Shown here: piece by piece, positions 14,301 to 19,756 of the stretch
Layout: each line of letters opens with the position of its first letter
How positions within the stretch are numbered: the first letter of the stretch is position 1
From: an uncultured Leucobacter sp.
GTDB taxonomy: Bacteria > Actinomycetota > Actinomycetes > Actinomycetales > Microbacteriaceae
Assembly: GCA_937872275.1 (NCBI GenBank)
Contig: CALMSE010000263.1
Location: 1-19,756, forward strand
Length of the DNA stretch: 19,756 nucleotides
Direction: 5' to 3'
Made by a program: the position numbers and the translations under genes
Notes under the pieces: generated by a model
What the model saw: the letters and a program-made list of their open reading frames with translations, nothing else
What the model was told of the DNA's origin: nothing
The model's database searches: none

Positions 14301-17300
14301 CCGTCAACCAGACCGCGGGAGTGATCCAGCCGGGCAACATCAACGTCGGCGGTCGCGTGAGCGAGCTGCGCATCGTCGACCCGGGCCACGTGGATCCGCT
14401 GCTCGAGCGGTCGCCGTTCGAGGAGTTCGACCTCGTGCGCTTCCACAGCCTGACCGTGCCCGCGGGCACCGAGGGCATCGAGATCCAGTTCGCGGGCGCC
14501 GGGGCTCCGGCGACCATCGCGACGGATCCCGGCCAGCCCGGAACGCCCGCCGCCCAGGCGTGGGCCGCGCTGCAGGCGCTCCCGGTCTCGGAGCTGCGCG
14601 CGGTGACCGGGATCACCGTGATCTTCCGCGGACACATCGAGTCCGGTGCCGCCAACGGCACCGGAGGCCTCCAGTTCGACCTCGAGCTGCGCCAGTTCGA
14701 GCGCAGCAATCCGACCGTCGCGGTGACCACGACGAACTCGCCCGTCGACAACACGGTGCGGGGCACCGTCAGCGACAAGCGCTGGAACCCCGTCACCGAA
14801 GGCTTCGTCGACCGGGTGCTCGGCGACGACGACGAGGCCAGCGTCTCGCTCGTCGGCGGCTCGCTCTCCGTGGTCTCCACGAAGTCGTTCAGCCCGACCT
14901 TCCAGACCGAGCCGAACAACCCCGAGGTCACCATGACGCTCGGTGCGACGCCGGGCGGCTCCGAGCGCACCAGGGCCCTCGTGCTCACGGACGACCGCGC
15001 CACCTTCTGGAACGGCTACGACTTCAAGCGCGTCGCGAACTCCTTCACCCTGCCGGGCTTCGCCCCGGGCACGAACCCGCTGCAGGTGGAGTTCAGCGTC
15101 TGCACCGGCCGCGACTTCGACGCCGATGAGATCGAGGCCGACCCGGCCCTCGGCTGCGAGGCGACCGGGGGCACCTGGTCCGCCTACACCGCGCCGGTGC
15201 TGCCCGCGGCGGCGCAGGGATGGGCCCCGGCCGACCCCGAGAACGTGCAGGGCATCCGCGTCCGCATCACCCGCCAGGGCGACGTGCAGTGGGAGAACCC
15301 GAGGAACCCGACGGTGACCGTGCCGCTCGTCATCGAGCGCCGCGCAGATCTGCGCTCGGGCGGAGCGGTGCCGTCGACCCTGAACGACGGCGAGGATCCG
15401 GCGCCGGGCCAGGCGGTCAAGGGCTTCACCGTCAACACGGTGCGGGCCGACGTGACCGGCATCTGGGGCGGAGCCGCGACCCACAGCTCTGACGCCACGA
15501 TCGAGTACCGCCACACCCGCAACGCGGTGCAGGTGGTGAAGCAGCCGATCGGGGTGAAGAGCCCCGGCATCCCCTTCGACTACACGCTCACCGTGGTGAA
15601 CTCCGGCGACCGCGACATCGTCGATCCGGTGATCACCGATCGCCTGCCCTACGACGCGACGCTCGGCACGCTGGTGCAGTTCGATCCCGACGCCAACCCG
15701 GCGACCCCGCGCTACGCCTTCAGCCTGAGCGGCACGAACCCGGCCTCCGACCCGATGCCGACCTGGCTCGACGACGGGGACGACGGGGTCGTGGTCGCCG
15801 AGGATCTGGCGTCGACCACGCCGACGATCGCGTTCACCTTCCCCGACGGCACCCGCCTCGCGCCGGGCCAGACCTACACCATCGTCTTCAAGATGATGTT
15901 CGTGGCCGGGGTGGTCGAGAACCAGCCGGTCGTGAACGGCTTCGACATCAGCGGCGACCGAGTTTGGGACGAGTGCGGCGTGGTCCCGGGCAACCCGGGG
16001 CACAGCGCCCAGCTGCTGAACGACGACACCGAGTGCAGCACGACGGCGCAGGTGACCCCGCAGCGGCTCGCCTCGATCCGCGGTGTGAAGTCGGTGCGCG
16101 CGGTGAACCCCGCGGGCGGCTACAACAACCACGGCTTCGCCGATGACGACGTGTGCGCCAACCGCGTCGACGGCCAGAGCTACGCCTTCCAGCCCTGCGT
16201 GCCGCGCACCATGCCGGGCCAGACCGAGCAGTGGCGCCTGACCGTCACGAACAACGGCACCACGCCGATGAACCGCGTGGTGGTGGCGGACTACCTGCCG
16301 CGCCCGGGGGACTCGACGCTCATCGCCAACTTCCCCCGCAACTCGCAGTGGACGCCGGTTCTGCAGGGCACGGCGCCGACGATGGCCGGCGTCGCGGGCA
16401 CGCTCACGAGCTACGTCACGACGGCGGCGAAGGCGAGCATCTGCATGGCCGGGGTGAACAACCCGACCGACGCGCAGCTGGCGAGCTGCATCGACGCCGC
16501 GGGCGGAGTCGCCGAGGCCGCGACGAGGTTCGTGCCGTTCGCGAACCTCTCGGCGGACGAGCTGGAAGACGTGACCGCGCTGCTCTTCGTCGTCGACCCG
16601 GCGACCCCGAACGGCATCGCGCCGGGCGCGGTCATCGACATCGGCTTCGAGACCGAGACCGGGCCGTACAGCGTGCAGGACGCGGCCGATCCGCGCGCCT
16701 ACAACTCGCTCACGGTGTCGGCGCTCTACCCCCGGACGAACGCTCCGGACGCGCCGATGAACACCCTCACCTCGCGCGATCAGTCGAACGTGGGCGTCGG
16801 GCTCATCACCGGCTCGATCCGCATCGAGAAGGAGGTCACCGGGCCGGGCGCCGGCTTCGTGCCCGACGACCAGGTGTTCAGCGGCACGCTGCAGTGCACC
16901 TCGGCGGGGCAGCCGATCCCCGACCGCCCCTTCACGGTGACGGTGGACGAGCCGACGGTGATCCGCAATCTCCCCGCCGGCGCCCTGTGCACCGCCGTCG
17001 AGACCGCGGCCTCGGGTCAGACCTCGTACACCTCCTCCACGGTGACGGTGCTCGACGACCGGGTGGCGGATCCGGAGGACCTGCCGACCATCGAGATCGC
17101 GAACGTCTACGAGCTCACCGAGCTCGTCGTGACGAAGACCGTCCAGAGCGACGCCGAGCTGATTCCGACCGGCTTCGGGTTCACGGTGGTCTGCACCTTC
17201 CTGGGGCAGGAGATCGAGCTCGACGAGGACGACGCGAGCTTCACGCTCGACGACGGCGGCTCGCACACGATCACCGGCCTGCCGGTGAACGCGGAGTGCA

Positions 17301-19039
17301 CCGTCACCGAGACGGACGACCGCGGCGCCGACTACGTCGACGTCGAGGCGGAGTCGCTGGATGCCGACGACGAGCCGTGGGGCACCGTCACCGAGGGCGA
17401 CTCCGACGCGGTGATCGACCGCCTGGCGCCGTCGACCGGTTCGAACGCGGCCGGGTTCACCAACGTCTACGGCGACTTCGCGGCGATCCGCGTCGAGAAG
17501 GACCTCGTGGGCGGCGCCGCCGACCTCGGCGAGGACCTGACCTTCTCCGTGCAGGTGGTCTGCACCTTCGAGGGCGAGACGCTGCTCGATCAGCTGGTGC
17601 CGCTGAACCGCGGCAACGGCTGGGGCACGACGCTCAGCTCGCTCGTCGCCGGCTCGGAGTGCACCATCACCGAGCCGAGCCTGAACGGCGCCGACGCGGT
17701 GGTCATCACCCCGAACGACGGCGACGACACCACGACCGGTATCGTGACGATCCCGAGCGAGGCGACCGAGCCGGTCGTCGTCGCGGTGACGAACCGCTAC
17801 CTCGCCGGCTCGATCGAGGTCGAGAAGCTCATCACCGGCGACGGTGCCGAGCTCTACGGCACGGGCGACTTCACGGTCCAGCTGGTCTGCACCCTGAACG
17901 ACGAGCCGGTGCGGGTGATCGACGGCGCGACGCGCACGCTGAACGCGGAGAACCTCACGGCCGAGTACACGGGCATCCCGAGCGGCGCCGACTGCGTGCT
18001 CACGGAGCCCGAGAACGCCGGCGCGACCGAGAGCCGCATCCGCATCGGCCAGGGCGACTGGGCCGACGCCGGTGATCCCGGCGTGGGCTTCACCGTGGTC
18101 GTCGATCCCGCGATCGTCTCGAACGACGATCAGGCGCAGACCCCGGCCGAGCTGGAGAACCGCTTCGATCTCGCCGAGATCTCGGTCACCAAGAACGTGG
18201 TGAGCGACGCGGTCGACCAGAACGGCGAGCCGATCGAGTACGGTCCGTTCGAGGTGGTGCTCAGCTGCACCTTCGAGGGCGAGCAGATCGACATCCCGGA
18301 GGGTGCCGAGCGCACGCTCGCGAACGGCGAGACGGTGACCTGGACCACGCTGCCCGCCGGCGCGCTCTGCACGGTCGAGGAGACCGACGCGGCAGACGCC
18401 GACGAGGTCTGGTTCGAGCTGCCCGATGCGAGCGCCGAGGAGCCGGGCGAGGAGGGCGGCGAGGACGCCCCGCCGGTGCGCGTCGACGGGCAGGTGCTCG
18501 AGCTCGCTCCGCTCGTGCCCGTGGGCGACGAGACCGCGGTCAACGCCGCCGATCTCTTCAACGCCTTCGACAGCACGCGGCTGACCATCGTCAAGCAGCT
18601 CGTCGGCGACGGCGCGCAGCTCGGCAAGGACAAGGCCTTCGAGGTCGAGCTCGTCTGCACCCTGACCGACGCGACCCGCCCCGAGGGCGCGGAGGTGTGG
18701 AACGAGACGCTGACCCTCTCGGCCGCGAACGACTGGCGCGCCGAGGTGGAGGGTCTCGCGTCCGGCGCGGAGTGCCGCATCGCCGAGATCGAGCGCGGCG
18801 GGGCGGATCGCACGCAGATCAGTGCGGGAGACGTCGTGATCGGCGCGTCGGCCGGCGGGTTCACCGCCGATGACGCCGACATCCGGATCGCCGTCGCCAA
18901 CACCTTCCACGCCCCGCTGTCGACCACGGGCGGCACCGCCGTCGGGTATCTCGCGATGCTCGCCGCGCTGCTGATGCTCGCGGGCGGTGCGGCCGCCGCG
19001 ATGCGGCGCAAGGAGGGCAGGCACTCCGCAGCGGAGTGA
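11222..19039 (+). CDS. Giant secreted, surface-anchored multidomain protein (DUF11-like and DUF5979-like modules)
   Basis: 2605 residues, likely a fibrous adhesin or surface stalk. A signal peptide (1-46) is followed by about nine modules of roughly 150-220 residues. Each opens with a strand carrying a Lys in a similar place: K55, K204, K384, K571, K781, K1000, K1221, K1440 and K1623. The last two modules resemble DUF11 most (YTLTVVNSGDRDIVDPVITDRLP and WRLTVTNNGTTPMNRVVVADYLP). Six C-terminal modules (1864-2562) resemble DUF5979, with a Lys-Cys-Cys-Glu-Asn signature suggesting internal isopeptide and disulfide bonds. Then come LSTTG (2566-2570), one membrane helix and a basic tail. All 26 Cys are in close pairs. 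Composition is acidic and Thr/Val/Asp rich. The GTG start follows GGGGGAA. Its likely controller is the LuxR-type gene upstream. No sortase gene is in the window; ligand and exact role are unknown. Confidence 0.9.
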   Translation: MSESVARRAGGIRGFARVKKWLAGGLSAALAVGMLAAGGATAAHAADPASLRIFKTVTVDGETYDLPETPHVGVDEEFQWNIEIVCDQITDQCVNATLTDAVPAEFEIVEAGINTGAIPSDVSVVGQNVTVRFLEPLTMPSGAVGLSATAFVTIPVKLRAIPVEQDGDVFTNTASVVADNAPLVSDSAAVTADVEFTLLADASKAFDPTSTLAEEGAPVSLTFGGANASNGAVDTLVVQDPINPAASPNIFQQYLQLDGLTAATWPDGAESAVVSVYDVSTSTWVDAPAVAAPGALVLPAVDPADRGGIRFTFTSVNPAIPVGATTSVQLALSQRASVSGILADTALSNVSTAQVSVGGEDSPVDQAPASVTLRPASTAVEASKDITPPEIAVSGSTTQATVTLGAENTGTRSLETLTIAEPSNPADLSANNLMAPAFPGGGVTFAGFGAVEWPTGATAVSITYHFADGSTETAGSTTLNTLPEPVSTERVTGFGITFTGDIVEGAEATVPFTVDASETDGTQFPGGRNITGLNQITVSGTTPGVTPDPAPDTAEDDLTIFAEQISIVTEKSLTHDRLYSIPGQTTTARLKTTILPYPQTTRNATRVIIDDPSTTTGVTDWYEHFNATAITLTQIPANATLTVQWRNAAGIFADIPGMVDISGGTIFSAPITSPSPDLITGIRFVYTSTDGFVPGQELVPNITYTTRANFRTINGQGPIPSNHADPEESLETPLFSPENCSASEATNATLGLDSGRVEVAPPCPIVDLMPTGPGVGPGIDKEWNPDLVFSHSRQNTTVNLRWSAGVQNLDEVVIADVATDPATGLPAQLGAASVFDTFNLTRIGPISDPLFAYDQVQVQVFDGTSWSDLSSCTAAAPCTGGTIPAINLTTTQQATTVAVRFIVSEKPGRTPTDPSQPLPGTGVAVGARTIPLTLQLRDTTRTAPHDPVVEGPVYNSGTTPSEVLNTSSIEGYVDDVRTHRDTDDDTIVIQDLTPAVSTTKTWEGGPIAIPSDWTVQTPPTTRVSLATVNQTAGVIQPGNINVGGRVSELRIVDPGHVDPLLERSPFEEFDLVRFHSLTVPAGTEGIEIQFAGAGAPATIATDPGQPGTPAAQAWAALQALPVSELRAVTGITVIFRGHIESGAANGTGGLQFDLELRQFERSNPTVAVTTTNSPVDNTVRGTVSDKRWNPVTEGFVDRVLGDDDEASVSLVGGSLSVVSTKSFSPTFQTEPNNPEVTMTLGATPGGSERTRALVLTDDRATFWNGYDFKRVANSFTLPGFAPGTNPLQVEFSVCTGRDFDADEIEADPALGCEATGGTWSAYTAPVLPAAAQGWAPADPENVQGIRVRITRQGDVQWENPRNPTVTVPLVIERRADLRSGGAVPSTLNDGEDPAPGQAVKGFTVNTVRADVTGIWGGAATHSSDATIEYRHTRNAVQVVKQPIGVKSPGIPFDYTLTVVNSGDRDIVDPVITDRLPYDATLGTLVQFDPDANPATPRYAFSLSGTNPASDPMPTWLDDGDDGVVVAEDLASTTPTIAFTFPDGTRLAPGQTYTIVFKMMFVAGVVENQPVVNGFDISGDRVWDECGVVPGNPGHSAQLLNDDTECSTTAQVTPQRLASIRGVKSVRAVNPAGGYNNHGFADDDVCANRVDGQSYAFQPCVPRTMPGQTEQWRLTVTNNGTTPMNRVVVADYLPRPGDSTLIANFPRNSQWTPVLQGTAPTMAGVAGTLTSYVTTAAKASICMAGVNNPTDAQLASCIDAAGGVAEAATRFVPFANLSADELEDVTALLFVVDPATPNGIAPGAVIDIGFETETGPYSVQDAADPRAYNSLTVSALYPRTNAPDAPMNTLTSRDQSNVGVGLITGSIRIEKEVTGPGAGFVPDDQVFSGTLQCTSAGQPIPDRPFTVTVDEPTVIRNLPAGALCTAVETAASGQTSYTSSTVTVLDDRVADPEDLPTIEIANVYELTELVVTKTVQSDAELIPTGFGFTVVCTFLGQEIELDEDDASFTLDDGGSHTITGLPVNAECTVTETDDRGADYVDVEAESLDADDEPWGTVTEGDSDAVIDRLAPSTGSNAAGFTNVYGDFAAIRVEKDLVGGAADLGEDLTFSVQVVCTFEGETLLDQLVPLNRGNGWGTTLSSLVAGSECTITEPSLNGADAVVITPNDGDDTTTGIVTIPSEATEPVVVAVTNRYLAGSIEVEKLITGDGAELYGTGDFTVQLVCTLNDEPVRVIDGATRTLNAENLTAEYTGIPSGADCVLTEPENAGATESRIRIGQGDWADAGDPGVGFTVVVDPAIVSNDDQAQTPAELENRFDLAEISVTKNVVSDAVDQNGEPIEYGPFEVVLSCTFEGEQIDIPEGAERTLANGETVTWTTLPAGALCTVEETDAADADEVWFELPDASAEEPGEEGGEDAPPVRVDGQVLELAPLVPVGDETAVNAADLFNAFDSTRLTIVKQLVGDGAQLGKDKAFEVELVCTLTDATRPEGAEVWNETLTLSAANDWRAEVEGLASGAECRIAEIERGGADRTQISAGDVVIGASAGGFTADDADIRIAVANTFHAPLSTTGGTAVGYLAMLAALLMLAGGAAAAMRRKEGRHSAAE
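16811..18907 (+). repeat. Six DUF5979-like (CnaB-like) modules in the giant protein
   Basis: Units by base: 16811-17113, 17114-17473, 17474-17800, 17801-18166, 18167-18568 and 18569-18907 (residues 1864-2562). Each starts with a [VI]xxK strand, then CT near the first third, then GAxCxxxE, and ends in N-[VRAT]-[YF]. Conserved residues by unit (K, C, C, E, N): 1870/1892/1923/1927/1961; 1972/1991/2026/2030/2081; 2093/2114/2147/2151/2191; 2202/2223/2258/2262/2313; 2324/2349/2383/2387/2447; 2458/2479/2518/2522/2560. The Cys-to-Glu distance is four in all six. The Lys first-strand, Glu middle and Asn last-strand order is that of pilin-type isopeptide domains. Protein similarity between units is low outside these positions, so they diverged long ago. 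Confidence 0.85.
18917..19036 (+). other. C-terminal anchor: LSTTG motif, membrane helix, basic tail
   Basis: Residues 2566-2605: LSTTGG, then a helix of about 20 hydrophobic residues (VGYLAMLAALLMLAGGAAAA), then MRRKEGRHSAAE. The layout is that of a sortase sorting signal, but the motif lacks the usual Pro or Ala at position 2. If not cut by a sortase, the helix alone would hold the protein in the membrane. Confidence 0.75.
19022..19038. repeat. 17-bp palindrome across the end of the giant gene
   Basis: CACTCCGC-A-GCGGAGTG overlaps the last codons and the stop of the giant gene (stop at 19037-19039). In RNA it can form a 6-bp stem with a 5-base loop. Confidence 0.6.
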
Positions 19040-19058
19040 CCGAGCCGCCTGAGCGGTA

Positions 19059-19092
19059 CCGGGCCCCGGAGGCGAACGCCTCCGGGGCCCGG
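19059..19092 (+). terminator. Strong hairpin terminator after the giant gene
   Basis: Perfect 15-bp stem (19059-19073 with 19078-19092) and a GAAC loop, 19 bases after the stop. No T-run follows, in line with the other hairpins here. It would isolate holB from the giant transcript. Confidence 0.75.
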
Positions 19093-19135
19093 CCGTTCCG
19101 GGCGGTCGCCGGCCCGTGTTGTCAGCGGTGCCCGA

Positions 19136-19141
19136 TAGCCT
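19136..19141 (+). promoter_or_regulatory. -10 box of a predicted leaderless promoter (holB)
   Basis: TAGCCT, six bases (GAGTGC), then ATG at 19148. It lies between the giant gene's terminator and holB, so holB is transcribed on its own. TTGTCA at 19119-19124 is too close (11 bases) to serve as an ordinary -35. Confidence 0.65.
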
Positions 19142-19147
19142 GAGTGC

Positions 19148-19756
19148 ATGGACTTCTGGGCCGAGATCGTGGGGCAGCCCGCCGCGGTGCGCGCGCTCGA
19201 GCACGCCGCATCCCCCGAAGGGGCTCGCGAGCTCTCGCACGCCTGGCTCATCACCGGCCCGCCCGGTTCCGGGCGATCCAACATCGCGCTGCGCTTCGCG
19301 GCCGCGCTCGTCGCCCGCGACCCGGCCGAGCGCGAGGGCGTGTTCGCGCAGGTGCGCGCCCGCACGCATCCCGACGTGGCGGTGCTCACGACGCAGAAGG
19401 TCGTCATCGGCATCGACGACGTGCGCGACATCGTCACCACCGCCTACTACGCCCCGGCCACGGGGCGGCACCGGGTCATCGTCATCGAAGACGCGGATCG
19501 CATGCCCGAGCGCACCTCGAACGTGCTGCTCAAGGCGCTCGAAGAACCGCCCGAGCGCACCGTGTGGGTGCTCTGCGCCCCCAGCGAGGCCGATCTGCTG
19601 CCCACCATCCGCTCCCGCGCCCGCTCGCTGAGGCTCGTCACCCCGTCGCCCGAGCAGATCGCCGGTCTGCTGCACGAGCGCGACGGGGTCGACGCCGACG
19701 CGGCCGAGCGCGCGGCCAGGCTCGCGCAGAGCCACATCGGCATGGCGCGCCGGCTC
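19148..19756 (+). CDS. holB: DNA polymerase III delta' subunit, 3' end cut by window
   Basis: First 203 residues of a clamp-loader subunit that helps load the sliding clamp on DNA. Seen: the N-terminal FWAEIVGQPAAVRAL block, a P-loop-like GPPGSGRS (37-44) with Arg in place of the Walker Lys as expected of a non-hydrolysing delta', IEDADRM (113-119), the conserved SNVLLKALEEPPE (about 124-136), and LCAPSEADLLPTIRSRARSL, where the usual SRC motif reads SRA. The region after the P-loop where many delta' and gamma/tau subunits have four zinc-binding Cys contains none (residues 55-80). I believe this is usual in Microbacteriaceae but cannot check it. The frame is open to the last base. The ATG lies six bases after a TAGCCT hexamer. 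Confidence 0.93.
   Translation, partial: MDFWAEIVGQPAAVRALEHAASPEGARELSHAWLITGPPGSGRSNIALRFAAALVARDPAEREGVFAQVRARTHPDVAVLTTQKVVIGIDDVRDIVTTAYYAPATGRHRVIVIEDADRMPERTSNVLLKALEEPPERTVWVLCAPSEADLLPTIRSRARSLRLVTPSPEQIAGLLHERDGVDADAAERAARLAQSHIGMARRL

Noticed and set aside
11222..19039. Reading the giant protein as a polyketide/peptide synthetase or a CDI/RHS toxin
   Set aside because: No catalytic, carrier or RHS/YD motifs; signal peptide, beta-rich repeats and C-terminal anchor fit a surface protein and there is no toxin-like C-terminus.
19119..19124. TTGTCA as a -35 element for holB
   Set aside because: The distance to the -10 hexamer is 11 bases, too short for a normal sigma factor promoter.
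13205..19735. A 2176-codon open frame on the minus strand opposite the giant gene
   Set aside because: It is a by-product of high-GC codon use on the other strand: its translation is His/Arg/Val/Asp-rich low complexity with no domain, and it runs across the giant gene's end, terminator and holB.

Overview
The window looks like chromosomal DNA of a high-GC actinobacterium, most likely a member of the Microbacteriaceae such as Leucobacter or a relative. This is inferred from several things: very high GC, GTG and TTG starts, a DUF3151 gene next to purA, leaderless promoters with a TAnnnT -10 box, a HolB without zinc cysteines, and a giant secreted protein ending in DUF5979-like domains. No tRNA, rRNA, CRISPR array, insertion sequence or phage gene was seen. 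Both ends are cut inside genes (panC on the left, holB on the right).

Left part (1-6256), housekeeping: the 3' part of panC overlaps panB by four bases (pantothenate synthesis). A yajQ-family gene follows with its own promoter. It converges on an MFS drug-exporter-like gene, and the gap between them holds a GC-rich hairpin and a long nested inverted repeat. The exporter gene diverges, across only 51 bp, from a DUF3151 - purA - chorismate mutase cluster.

Middle part (6257-9388): a P1B-type heavy-metal ATPase with an unusual TPCP membrane motif and a short collagen-like insert. Its 3' end overlaps a convergent gene for a conserved actinobacterial protein of uncertain function. Two perfect palindromes lie in the upstream regions here.

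Right part (9389-19147): a LuxR-type regulator (TPR-like N-terminus, C-terminal helix-turn-helix) sits directly upstream of a 7.8-kb gene for a 2605-residue secreted, wall- or membrane-anchored protein. That protein has a signal peptide, about nine N-terminal Ig-like/DUF11-like modules and six C-terminal modules. All six C-terminal modules share a Lys...Cys...Cys-x3-Glu...Asn signature. A degenerate sortase-like LSTTG motif, a membrane helix and a basic tail end it. All 26 cysteines fall in 13 close pairs. The region between the two genes carries direct repeats, a -10 box and two strong hairpins in the presumed 5' leader. The regulator-adhesin pair is the most distinctive system in the window.

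Five genes share one start architecture: a TAnnnT hexamer, exactly six bases, then ATG or GTG. This predicts leaderless mRNAs. Genes inside operons, the regulator and the giant gene have Shine-Dalgarno sequences instead.
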